From an uncultured Alphaproteobacteria bacterium (GTDB lineage Bacteria > Pseudomonadota > Alphaproteobacteria > HIMB59 > GCA-002718135): a stretch of 52,054 bases of DNA. The notes beneath the pieces are model-generated. The model was given only the letters and a program-made list of their open reading frames with translations, did not search any database and was not told where the DNA came from. Made by a program: the position numbers and the translations under genes. Each line of letters starts with the position of its first letter. The stretch's first letter is position 1. The DNA lies in contig CACBAT010000012.1 in the NCBI GenBank assembly GCA_902537325.1, positions 1 to 52,054 on the forward strand, given 5' to 3'. Shown piece after piece: positions 26,571 to 35,176 of this stretch.

Positions 26571-26870
26571 ATGTCAAAAAGAATAACCTTTTCAGCTTTT
26601 GGTAGAGATTCATATTATCACAGAGATTGGTTCAAAAAGAATGGTTTTAAATTTGATAGAAGTTCTAGAAAATGGACCGTAGAAAACTTACTAATAGATA
26701 ACGCTGAAGAATTTGCTAGTTATTGTAGAAAATATGGCTTAACATTTGAGCGATCTGATAGAATGATTACACAGTTTGATTATGCAGAATATCTTTGGGA
26801 TGGAAGAAGAGATGAATTTATGAAACCTTCTGAAAATATTGAAATTCCACAACCTAAAAATAAAATCTAA
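26571..26870 (+). CDS. Hypothetical protein (99 aa)
   Basis: Not assigned. The sequence is soluble, aromatic and charged, with a block reading F-K-K-N-G-F-K-F-D-R-S-S-R-K-W-T near residues 22-37. That pattern (a turn, hydrophobics, then x-x-W) loosely recalls the small DUF5710-type domains found in DNA-related proteins, but the match is weak. The C-terminal 20 residues look disordered (Pro/Lys/Glu). It has a promoter candidate just upstream and the EamA gene begins 3 bp after its stop, so they are probably co-transcribed. Confidence 0.65.
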   Translation: MSKRITFSAFGRDSYYHRDWFKKNGFKFDRSSRKWTVENLLIDNAEEFASYCRKYGLTFERSDRMITQFDYAEYLWDGRRDEFMKPSENIEIPQPKNKI

Positions 26871-26873
26871 TTT

Positions 26874-27767
26874 TTGTTAAATAAATTAGTATCAAATAAT
26901 TTAATACTTCTTATAATTTTAGCTGCTATTTGGGGATCTTCTTTTTTTGTTATTAAAATTTGTCTGTCTAGTTTTACACCTACAAGTATTGCTTCATTAA
27001 GATTAATTATAGCATCAATTTTCTTAATTATTCTATATTTTTCATACAACAGGTATCCTAAATTAAATCTCGATTTAGTTATAATTCTTTCTTTTATAGG
27101 CATTACCGGAAATTTTTTACCATTTTATCTGATTAGTTGGGCTGAACAATACATTCCTTCTTCCACCGCAGGGTTATTAATGTCAGTTGGTCCCTTAATA
27201 ACATTACTAATGTCTCATGTTTTAACTTCAGACGATAAGTTTACATGGATTAAATTTTTATCAATTATTATAGGTTTTGTAGGTATTATTTTTATTTTAG
27301 ATATAAGTAAATTTAATTTTCAAGATGAAAACTACATTAGCACTTTAGCAAAAATTTTTGTTATTATAGCAGCATTTGGCTACATGATTTCAAATATTGC
27401 TGCTTATAATAAATTAAAGAAATTAAGCCCTATTTCAATCACTACTTTTGCTACATTGTTTGGAGCGATAATATCATTACCATTTTTATTCTATGATTTT
27501 ATTACTTATGAGAATAATATTAATAAAATTTCTTTAATTTCTATTATTTATTTAGGTGTTTTCCCAACAGCTATTGCATTTCATATGCGCTATCATATAG
27601 TCAAACAATCTGGTCCTGTTTTCTTATCTTATGTTGCCTATTTAATCCCAGTTTTTGCTTTAATATGGGGATTGATATTCCTTTCTGAACAAATAGTATT
27701 TAGTTCTGTAGTCGGAATTATTTTAGTTTTTATCGGTCTGTTTGTAGGTCAAAAAAAAAATCAATGA
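26874..27767 (+). CDS. EamA/DMT-family transporter
   Basis: A second EamA exporter, 297 residues with ten helices in two repeats; the motif A-A-I-W-G-S-S-F-F-V-I-K at ~17-28 and P-V-F-A-L-I-W-G near residue 258 are typical of the RhaT/YdcZ-like EamA proteins. The start must be the TTG at 26874, since the first helix begins by residue 8 and no ATG lies upstream in frame after the preceding stop. Substrate unknown. Confidence 0.85.
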   Translation: MLNKLVSNNLILLIILAAIWGSSFFVIKICLSSFTPTSIASLRLIIASIFLIILYFSYNRYPKLNLDLVIILSFIGITGNFLPFYLISWAEQYIPSSTAGLLMSVGPLITLLMSHVLTSDDKFTWIKFLSIIIGFVGIIFILDISKFNFQDENYISTLAKIFVIIAAFGYMISNIAAYNKLKKLSPISITTFATLFGAIISLPFLFYDFITYENNINKISLISIIYLGVFPTAIAFHMRYHIVKQSGPVFLSYVAYLIPVFALIWGLIFLSEQIVFSSVVGIILVFIGLFVGQKKNQ

Positions 27768-27847
27768 GTAAAATATCCGTAAAATACATATAATACTAAT
27801 AAAACAGCAATAAAAATAGACACATTTTTGAAGTTAAAGTATTTCAT
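27761..27847 (-). CDS. Possible 28-residue membrane peptide
   Basis: An ATG-to-TGA frame in the 124-bp gap, overlapping the EamA stop by 7 bp. The peptide has a basic N-terminus (M-K-Y-F-N-F-K-N) and one hydrophobic helix. No Shine-Dalgarno or family match was seen. Such short hydrophobic frames can occur by chance in A+T-rich DNA. Confidence 0.3.
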   Translation of the reverse strand: MKYFNFKNVSIFIAVLLVLYVFYGYFTH

Positions 27848-27891
27848 TTATGGTTGAAATTTAATTTTTTATAGTCCAATATACTTTTATT

Positions 27892-29256
27892 ATGAGCGAC
27901 TCAATTAAATACTTACTGGAAGAAAATAAAGCACCAAAGTTTTGGTATAATATTAATGCAGACTTACCAAGTCCACCACCACCACCATTACATCCTGGAA
28001 CTAAACAACCAGCTGGTCCTGATGACTTTGCGCCTTTATTTCCAATGAGTTTAATTATGCAAGAAGTTTCTACTGAAAGAGAAATAGAAATTCCTGAACC
28101 AGTAAGAGAAGTATATAAGCAATGGAGACCTTCTCCTTTATTTAGAGCAAGAAGATTAGAAAAGTTTTTAGATACACCTGCTAAAATTTATTACAAATAT
28201 GAAGGTGTTAGTCCTACTGGAAGTCACAAACCAAATACTGCAGTCCCACAAGCATTTTTTAATAAAGAAGAAGGAATTAGTAAAATATTTACTGAAACCG
28301 GTGCTGGACAATGGGGAAGTTCATTAGCTTTTGCAGGTCAGATCTTTGGTATAGATATAGAAGTTTTCATGGTTAAGGTTAGTTTTGATCATAAACCTTA
28401 CAGAAAATTAATGATGCAATCATTCGGCGCTAACTGTCACGCTAGTCCATCTAATTTAACTGATTTCGGTAACAAGTTATTATCAGAAAATCCTGATAAC
28501 CCTGGTAGTTTGGGAATAGCAATATCAGAAGCAATAGAAGCAACTGTTAAAAGTGGAGGCAAAGCAAAATACTCACTTGGAAGTGTTTTAGGTCATGTTT
28601 TAATGCATCAAACTATCAATGGTAATGAGGCTATTATGCAAATGGAGATGGCTGGAGATTATCCTGATATAATTGTTGGCTGTACAGGTGGAGGTAGTAA
28701 TCTTTCTGGATTAATGTTTCCATTTTTAGGACAACAGTTAAGAGGTGGTAAAAAAATTGATATAATTGGTTGCGAGCCTGCATCATGTCCTTCATTTACT
28801 AAGGGTAAGTATGCTTATGATCATGGTGATATGGCAAAAATGACTCCATTAATTAAAATGCATACTCTTGGATCTGATTTCTTACCGCCCGCTAATCACT
28901 CTGGTGGATTAAGGTACCATGGTATGTCTTATCATTTAAGTCACCTATATGAGTTAGGTCTGATGAGAGCAAAGGCTTATGGTCAAAAAGATTGTTTTGA
29001 AGCTGGTTTAACTTTTGCAAAACAAGAAGGAATAATTCCTGCTCCAGAAGGAAATCACGCAATAAAAGGTGCTATTGATGCAGCTTTAGAATGTAAAGAA
29101 AAAGGTGAATCAAAAACTATTCTCTTTAATTTATGTGGTCATGGATATTTTGATATGTCAGCTTATGATGATTATCTAAATGGATCAATGGCTGATGATG
29201 TTATTGATGATGATGGAATAGGTAAATCTATTTCTCAAATACCAGAAGTAGCGTAA
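27892..29256 (+). CDS. trpB: Tryptophan synthase beta-like protein, TrpB2 type
   Basis: A PLP enzyme of 454 residues, longer than ordinary TrpB (~400) and with the TrpB2 hallmarks: an N-terminal extension containing a proline run (residues ~27-35), the PLP lysine K113 in G-S-H-K-P-N-T, G-A-G-Q-W-G-S (Trp where TrpB1 has His), and a G-C-T-G-G-G-S-N phosphate-binding loop. TrpB2 enzymes make tryptophan from serine and indole without needing TrpA. No other trp gene is here, so it stands alone. A TATACT ends 6 nt before the ATG, so the mRNA may be leaderless. The next genes make serine, its co-substrate, though they are not clearly one operon. Confidence 0.9.
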   Translation: MSDSIKYLLEENKAPKFWYNINADLPSPPPPPLHPGTKQPAGPDDFAPLFPMSLIMQEVSTEREIEIPEPVREVYKQWRPSPLFRARRLEKFLDTPAKIYYKYEGVSPTGSHKPNTAVPQAFFNKEEGISKIFTETGAGQWGSSLAFAGQIFGIDIEVFMVKVSFDHKPYRKLMMQSFGANCHASPSNLTDFGNKLLSENPDNPGSLGIAISEAIEATVKSGGKAKYSLGSVLGHVLMHQTINGNEAIMQMEMAGDYPDIIVGCTGGGSNLSGLMFPFLGQQLRGGKKIDIIGCEPASCPSFTKGKYAYDHGDMAKMTPLIKMHTLGSDFLPPANHSGGLRYHGMSYHLSHLYELGLMRAKAYGQKDCFEAGLTFAKQEGIIPAPEGNHAIKGAIDAALECKEKGESKTILFNLCGHGYFDMSAYDDYLNGSMADDVIDDDGIGKSISQIPEVA

Positions 29257-29302
29257 TTTAAGTTTAAATTTTTTTTTATTTAATTAAAAGTATTTCTTTA
29301 TT

Positions 29303-30517
29303 ATGGTTGAAATAAAACCTTTCAAAGGAACACGTCCTTATAACGAAGATGCAAAAAATTTAATTGCTCCTTCAACTGATCATTTAAGTATTGAAAATAT
29401 AGAAATATTTAAAAAAAATAATTATTGGAATTATTTAAAAATTTTGAATCCCGTTGGACAATTAAAAGAAGCAGATACTCTTTTAGAAGCAAAATCGCAT
29501 TTTAATGAAATGAAAGAAAATGATGTAATTAAAAAAGATAAAGAATTATTTTATTATATTTATCAAATTGAATTCCAAGGCCATACTCAACTAGGATTTT
29601 TATCTCTTTCTAAAATCTCAGATTTTGTAGATGAAAAAATAAAAGCTCATGAAAAAATATACGAGAGAAGGATGAGAGAGAGAGCAGAGCAAATGTTAAA
29701 TATAAAAACACAAATTGGTCCTATCTATGTGGTATATAAAAAAAATAATAAGATAAAGAATTTGTTATCCTCTATTATATCAAATACTCCAGACTATGAT
29801 TTTGAAAGCTTTGACAAATCTATTCATAAACTATGGTGTATTTCTGATCAATCTTTTATCGAAAAATTATCTTCTGTTTTTATATATGAAGTTGATAATT
29901 TTTATATTGCAGATGGACATCATAGAATGGGTGCAATGAAAATTATTGGAGAATTAAATTATAATAAAAATATTTTGCAGGAAGATTTTATGATAGCGGC
30001 ATTTCCAAGTGATGAAGCTAAAATATTTGACTATAATCGAGTTGTTAAAGATTTAAATGGTTTGACTGAAGAAAAGTTTTTAGACATTCTTTCTGAAAAC
30101 TTTGAAATAAAAAATGAAAAAAATCCATTCAAACCTCAATCAAAAAAACAATTTGGAATGTATCATGAAAAAAAGTGGTATTCATTGTATTTTAAAAGTG
30201 AATTAAAAACTAATAATTTTGTTGATACACTAGATATTAATATTTTAAACAATTTCATTTTTAAAAAACATTTAAATATCGTTGATGTTAATAATGATGA
30301 AAGAATAAGATTTATTGCTGGATGCCATGGTTTAGAGGCTTTAGAAAAAAAAGTTGATGAAAATAATGATAGTGTGGCATTTTCTATCTTCCCATCTGCA
30401 ATAAGTGATGTTATTACAGTCGCAAATAAAAATTTGACTATGCCTCCTAAATCAACATGGTTTGATCCAAAACCCTTAGATGGCTTAGTAGTTTATGAGT
30501 TTGAAAAAAACATATGA
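29303..30517 (+). CDS. DUF1015 family protein of the serine-biosynthesis operon
   Basis: A 404-residue soluble protein whose N-terminus reads K-P-F-K-G-T-R-P-Y and whose centre has the conserved A203-D-G-H-H-R-M-G motif. DUF1015 (PF06245) is uncharacterised but is often found beside serA and serC in bacteria, as here: the stop overlaps serC by 4 bp. The D-G-H-H-R pattern resembles the motif of ParB/Srx-fold enzymes, including the free-serine kinases SerK and SbnI, so a nucleotide- or phosphoserine-related role is conceivable (inference). Confidence 0.85.
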   Translation: MVEIKPFKGTRPYNEDAKNLIAPSTDHLSIENIEIFKKNNYWNYLKILNPVGQLKEADTLLEAKSHFNEMKENDVIKKDKELFYYIYQIEFQGHTQLGFLSLSKISDFVDEKIKAHEKIYERRMRERAEQMLNIKTQIGPIYVVYKKNNKIKNLLSSIISNTPDYDFESFDKSIHKLWCISDQSFIEKLSSVFIYEVDNFYIADGHHRMGAMKIIGELNYNKNILQEDFMIAAFPSDEAKIFDYNRVVKDLNGLTEEKFLDILSENFEIKNEKNPFKPQSKKQFGMYHEKKWYSLYFKSELKTNNFVDTLDINILNNFIFKKHLNIVDVNNDERIRFIAGCHGLEALEKKVDENNDSVAFSIFPSAISDVITVANKNLTMPPKSTWFDPKPLDGLVVYEFEKNI

Positions 30518-31677
30518 ATAAACCTAATACTAAACCTAACAATCCAAATTTTTCAAGTGGACCTACCTCAAAAAGACCAGGCTGGGACATATCTGTTTTA
30601 AGTAATGCTTTAACTGGTAGATCACATAGATCTGTTGAATGTAAAGAAAGATTAAAAGAAGCGATAGATAAATCAAAAAATATTCTAAAATTACCTGATG
30701 ATTATTTATTGGGTATAATGCCTGGATCAAATACTGGCGCTTTAGAAGCAGCTATGTGGTGCCTATTAGGTAAAACAGGAGTTGATATTCTTGCATGGGA
30801 AAATTTTGGTAAAGACTGGGTTATAGATGCAATTAGTGAATTAAAATTAGATAATTTAAATATTCATGAAGAAGACTATGGCAAACTACCTGACCTAACC
30901 AAAGTCAATTTTGATAATGATGTTATCTTTACTTGGAATGGAACAACATCTGGTGTCAAAGTTCCTAATGGAGATTGGATACCTGATGACAGAAAAGGAC
31001 TAACCATTTGTGATGCTACTTCAGCAATCTTTGGAATGCCTATAGATTATAATAAATGTGATGTCATAACTTGGTCATGGCAAAAAATCCTTGGAGGAGA
31101 AGCCGCTCATGGAATGATTGCAATTTCTCCACGCGTTGTTGAAAGATTAGAAAGTTTTAAACCTAGTTGGCCAGTACCAAAATTATTTAGATTAGCTGAA
31201 AATAAGAAATTAATAAAAGGTATATTTGAAGGAAACACAATAAACACACCATCAATGATATGTGTTGAAGATATCATTGATTCATTAAATTGGGTCTCTT
31301 CTCAAGGAGGGTTGGATTCATTAATTTCTAAATCCCAGAATTCTTTACAAAAAATTAGAGAATGGATTAATGAGAGAGATTGGGTCACTTTTTTATCTGA
31401 GATTAAAGATAATAATTATATCTCAAACACTGGAATAACTTTTAAAATTATTGAAGACTGGTTTACAAATAAAGATGAGAGCGGTCAAAGAGCTGTAATG
31501 GCTGATATATGTAAATTACTCTCTGAAAATAATGTTGGATTTGATTGTAATGGATATCCCAAAGCACCACCTTCTTTTAGAATATGGGCTGGAGGCACGG
31601 TTCAAACTTCAGATATAGAATTAGTTTTACCTTGGATTGATTGGGCTTATTCAGAAATTAAATCTAAATATGCCTAA
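30514..31677 (+). CDS. serC: Phosphoserine aminotransferase
   Basis: SerC converts 3-phosphohydroxypyruvate to phosphoserine with glutamate as donor. The 387-residue protein fits the alphaproteobacterial subfamily: N-F-S-S-G-P-T-S-K-R-P-G-W near the N-terminus, G-R-S-H-R-S phosphate contacts, D-A-T-S-A-I-F-G-M, and the PLP lysine K191 in S-W-Q-K-I-L-G-G. It overlaps its neighbours on both sides (4 and 8 bp). Confidence 0.94.
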   Translation: MNKPNTKPNNPNFSSGPTSKRPGWDISVLSNALTGRSHRSVECKERLKEAIDKSKNILKLPDDYLLGIMPGSNTGALEAAMWCLLGKTGVDILAWENFGKDWVIDAISELKLDNLNIHEEDYGKLPDLTKVNFDNDVIFTWNGTTSGVKVPNGDWIPDDRKGLTICDATSAIFGMPIDYNKCDVITWSWQKILGGEAAHGMIAISPRVVERLESFKPSWPVPKLFRLAENKKLIKGIFEGNTINTPSMICVEDIIDSLNWVSSQGGLDSLISKSQNSLQKIREWINERDWVTFLSEIKDNNYISNTGITFKIIEDWFTNKDESGQRAVMADICKLLSENNVGFDCNGYPKAPPSFRIWAGGTVQTSDIELVLPWIDWAYSEIKSKYA

Positions 31678-32608
31678 AGTACTAATATCAGATTCACTAG
31701 ATAATATTGCATCTGAAATTTTAATAAAGAATAACATTTCAGTTGATACAAAAACAAACTTATCTCCTGAAGAATTAAAAAAAATAATTAATAATTATGA
31801 TGGATTAATCATTCGTTCTGCAACTAAAGTGCGTAAAGATTTAATTGATTCTCTTTCTAATTTAAAAATAATAGGTAGAGCAGGAGCAGGAGTAGATAAT
31901 GTTGATGTGGAAGCTGCTAAAAATAAAAAAATTATCGTAATGAATACTCCAGGAGGCAATACAAATGCTACAGCAGAACACACAGTTGGTTTAATTTTTG
32001 CATTGCAAAGAAAAATTACTGTTGCAAATGAGACAACTCATAAGGGTCTATGGGAAAAAAAGAAATTAAAAGGAAATGAAATTAAAGGCAAGAAAATTGG
32101 TATCGTAGGTTTTGGTAATGTAGGTAAAAGAGTTGCAGAAATATCTAAAGTATTGGGAATGCACGTTTCAATATTTTCTTCATACTTTAAAACAATTAAG
32201 GATAGCTATCCTGAATATAATTCTTGTTCTATCGATGAGATTATTAAAGATTCAGATATAATTTCTTTTCACTGTAAACCCAATAAAGATGGTAACCCGA
32301 TTATGAATAAAAATCATCTATCACTAATGAAAAAAAATTGCGTAATTATAAACACTGCTAGAGGTAACTTAGTTGATGAAGATGACCTTAAAAATGCTCT
32401 TGAAAAAAAAGAAATTAAAGGCGCTGCATTAGATGTTTTTAAAAATGAGCCTTTAGAAGAAAGTGGGTTTTATAATTTAGATAATATAATTTTAACTCCA
32501 CATATTGCTGCTTCTACTGATGAAGCACAAATAGTTGTAGCAGAAATGGTTGCTAATCAGTTTGTTGAATTTTTTAATAATAATAAAATTATAAATTCAG
32601 TTACTTAA
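31670..32608 (+). CDS. serA: D-3-phosphoglycerate dehydrogenase, short form
   Basis: First committed enzyme of serine synthesis, oxidising 3-phosphoglycerate with NAD+. The start at ATG 31670 gives 312 residues with a natural beginning (M-P-K-V-L-I-S-D); the frame open upstream is inside serC. It has the catalytic R in T-A-R-G-N-L-V-D-E, the Rossmann G-F-G-N-V-G (~148), and the H of T-P-H-I-A-A-S. It lacks the C-terminal ACT or ASB regulatory domains, so serine feedback by that route is unlikely. It ends in an 8-bp overlap with htpG. SerB, the phosphatase, is not in the window. Confidence 0.93.
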   Translation: MPKVLISDSLDNIASEILIKNNISVDTKTNLSPEELKKIINNYDGLIIRSATKVRKDLIDSLSNLKIIGRAGAGVDNVDVEAAKNKKIIVMNTPGGNTNATAEHTVGLIFALQRKITVANETTHKGLWEKKKLKGNEIKGKKIGIVGFGNVGKRVAEISKVLGMHVSIFSSYFKTIKDSYPEYNSCSIDEIIKDSDIISFHCKPNKDGNPIMNKNHLSLMKKNCVIINTARGNLVDEDDLKNALEKKEIKGAALDVFKNEPLEESGFYNLDNIILTPHIAASTDEAQIVVAEMVANQFVEFFNNNKIINSVT

Positions 32609-34460
32609 TAAAAATTTCAGTTAAATTTTCCAAGTAAGCGGATGGATTTGATAGAATGTTACCATCTAATATATTAGCTTGATCTAAAATTAAATTTGAA
32701 GCTTTTTTATGGTCAATTTTTGTTAAATTTTGAGATAAATTTACAATCATCGGATGGTTTGGATTAATTTCAAGTATCTTTTTTGAAACAGGAGTTTTTT
32801 GATTATGCATTTTCATAAGTTTTTCCATATTTATATCCATCCCAGCTTCTTCAGCAACAAGCAGAATTGGGCTTTTTGTTAATCTCTCAGATACAATTAC
32901 ATCAGATATTGTCTCTTTTAGCTCTGTTTTAAGTATGTTGATTAAATCATTGATTTTACTATCTATTTCTTTTTTATTTTCATCTTTCTTATTTGATTTT
33001 TCACCAACTTTTGAAACATCAACCTTACCTTTAGTTATTGATTTAAATTCTGAATCTTTAAATTTATTTACATTTTGTATCCAAAACTCATCTACTGCAT
33101 CAACCATAAACAGAACTGGTATCTTTTTATCAGTGAAAACTTCTAATTGAGGGGAGTTTTTAATATGATCCTTATCAGTATTAGCAAAATAATAAATTTC
33201 TTTTTGATCTTTAGCCATTAATTTGGTGTATTCTTCAAGAGATATTTTTTTATCATTTAAAGAATTTTCAAACCTTAATAGCGGTAGGATTTTTTCATGA
33301 TGATCATTATGTTCATATAACCCTTCTTTTAGTACTGGACCAAAATTATTCCAAAATGTCTCAAATTTATCCTTTTCTTTCTTAGCTAAGCTATCAATTT
33401 CACTTAAAATTTTATTTGTAATACCTTTTTTTATTTTTGTAATAATAGGATTATTTTGAAGCATTTCTCTACTTATATTTAGAGAAATATCCTGTGAATC
33501 GACTACTCCTGGGATAAAACGTAACCAATTAGGAATTATGTCTTCACAATCATCAGTGATAAAAACTTTTTGAACATATAATTTTATTTTATTTTTCCTA
33601 TCAGCATTGAATAAATCCATAGGTTGATTTGTAGGAAAATAAAGTAAAGCCTTATAACTAATAACACCCTCAGCGTTATAATGAATAGTTTTTAAGGGAT
33701 CATCAAAATTAAATGAAATATTATTATAAAATTGCTTATAATCTTCTTCTTTTATATCTTTTTTATCTTTTAGCCATAATGGACTACCTTCATTTATTTT
33801 TTCTTCTTTTTCTTTATCGTCAAGGTCCTTAAGAAAAATTGGAAAAGGAATATAATTTGAGTATTTTGTTATAATTGATCTTAAACGAAATGAATCTAAA
33901 AATTCATCAGCATCTTTCTTTATATTAAGAGTTATACAAGTGCCCCTTTTATCTTTTTTAGCTTCTTCTATGGTATAATTTTCTTTTCCATTAGAAGACC
34001 AAAGATTTGTTTCTTCATTTTCAGCATCTTTAGAAAGTACTTCAACATTATCCGCAACCATATATGAGGAATAAAAACCAACACCAAACTGACCAATTGC
34101 AGAAATATCATTACTTTTTTTATTTTTCATTGCTTCAATAAATTTACTAGTACCTGATCTGGCTATAGTTCCTAAATTATCAATAAGTTCATTTTTAGAC
34201 ATTCCAATTCCATTATCTTCAATTTCAATAATTTTTTTCTTTTTTGAAACTCTGATATTTATTTTTAAATCCTTTTCATCTTTAAGAAGATTTTTTTTGG
34301 AGAGCGATTGATATCTTAATTTTTCGCAGGCATCTGCAGAATTAGATATTAATTCTCTTAAAAATATTTCTCTTTCGCTATAAAGAGAATTAGCAACAAG
34401 ATCTAAAAGTTTACTGACTTCAGCTTGAAATGTTAAATTTTCTTTAGTTTTTTCTGCCAT
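32601..34460 (-). CDS. htpG: Chaperone HtpG (Hsp90)
   Basis: The bacterial Hsp90, 619 residues, full length: N-terminal GHKL ATPase with E-L-I-S-N-S-A-D-A (the Mg-binding Asn), D-N-G-I-G-M, and the lid motif G-Q-F-G-V-G-F-Y; a middle domain with the S-R-E-M-L-Q-N region; and a C-terminal dimerisation domain. Its start faces the next gene across about 100 bp, where a weak TGGCA..TTGC pair was examined and rejected as sigma-54. No sigma-32-like promoter is clear. Confidence 0.96.
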   Translation of the reverse strand: MAEKTKENLTFQAEVSKLLDLVANSLYSEREIFLRELISNSADACEKLRYQSLSKKNLLKDEKDLKINIRVSKKKKIIEIEDNGIGMSKNELIDNLGTIARSGTSKFIEAMKNKKSNDISAIGQFGVGFYSSYMVADNVEVLSKDAENEETNLWSSNGKENYTIEEAKKDKRGTCITLNIKKDADEFLDSFRLRSIITKYSNYIPFPIFLKDLDDKEKEEKINEGSPLWLKDKKDIKEEDYKQFYNNISFNFDDPLKTIHYNAEGVISYKALLYFPTNQPMDLFNADRKNKIKLYVQKVFITDDCEDIIPNWLRFIPGVVDSQDISLNISREMLQNNPIITKIKKGITNKILSEIDSLAKKEKDKFETFWNNFGPVLKEGLYEHNDHHEKILPLLRFENSLNDKKISLEEYTKLMAKDQKEIYYFANTDKDHIKNSPQLEVFTDKKIPVLFMVDAVDEFWIQNVNKFKDSEFKSITKGKVDVSKVGEKSNKKDENKKEIDSKINDLINILKTELKETISDVIVSERLTKSPILLVAEEAGMDINMEKLMKMHNQKTPVSKKILEINPNHPMIVNLSQNLTKIDHKKASNLILDQANILDGNILSNPSAYLENLTEIFIK

Positions 34461-34561
34461 TTTTGAAATTTAAGCATTCATATCTATAATTCAATAGTAA
34501 GCAATAATTTTTTGCCACATTTAAGACTATATAAGTAAAAGTTATGGTATTTAGATTTATA

Positions 34562-35176
34562 ATGAAATTTAATAATTTTTTAAAATTATTGTGCATTACA
34601 TTGTTATTTTTATATGCATGTACTTCAAATCAGTTAACAAATACTGCTGATAGTTGCATAATTTTTGATGAAAAGAAAAGCTGGTATAAAGCAACTAAAA
34701 ATTCTTATGATAAATGGAATACCCCAATTGCATTCCAATTAGCAGTTATAAAACAAGAATCATCTTTTACTCAATTTGCAAAACCGAAAAGAAAAAAATT
34801 TTTAGGTTTAATACCAATGTCTAGACCATCAACTGCTTTTGGTTATGCACAAATAACAAATCCTACATGGGATTGGTATAAGAATAAAACTGGAAATCAA
34901 AATGCATCAAGGGCAAATTTTAAAGATGTAACCGATTTTATTGGATGGTATACAACGCAGTCCGAAAATATGATTGGAATTTCAAAAAATGATTACTATA
35001 ATCAATATTTGGCATATCATGAAGGTCAAAACGGATGGTCGAAAGAGACTTTTAAAAGTAAAGATTGGTTGATTGATGTTGCTAAAAATGTAGAAAGAAA
35101 TACTAAGATGTTTAATAAACAATTAAAACAATGTGAAGAAAAACTAAATAAAAAAGGTTTCTTTGGAATATTATAA
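34562..35176 (+). CDS. SLT-type lytic transglycosylase-like lipoprotein
   Basis: About 204 residues from the ATG at 34562 (an ATG at 34544 is also possible). A lipobox L-Y-A-C20 ends the signal segment, so it should be a lipoprotein. The lysozyme-like domain has V-I-K-Q-E66-S-S, placing the catalytic Glu as in SLT proteins, then F-G-Y-A-Q-I-T (~ the G-x-x-Q-I segment) and a Y-L-A-Y-H-E-G near residue 160. The enzyme would cut the glycan strands of peptidoglycan in the periplasm. The M20 gene starts on its last stop base. Confidence 0.75.
   Translation: MKFNNFLKLLCITLLFLYACTSNQLTNTADSCIIFDEKKSWYKATKNSYDKWNTPIAFQLAVIKQESSFTQFAKPKRKKFLGLIPMSRPSTAFGYAQITNPTWDWYKNKTGNQNASRANFKDVTDFIGWYTTQSENMIGISKNDYYNQYLAYHEGQNGWSKETFKSKDWLIDVAKNVERNTKMFNKQLKQCEEKLNKKGFFGIL

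Noticed and set aside
31637..31669. Upstream start for serA inside serC
   Set aside because: The family N-terminus begins at M-P-K-V-L-I; the extension has no match to PGDH proteins.
34501..34516. TGGCA..TTGC-like pair upstream of htpG on the minus strand, resembling a sigma-54 promoter
   Set aside because: The GG and GC are 12 nt apart instead of 10, the gene is not a typical sigma-54 target, and nothing else points to RpoN.
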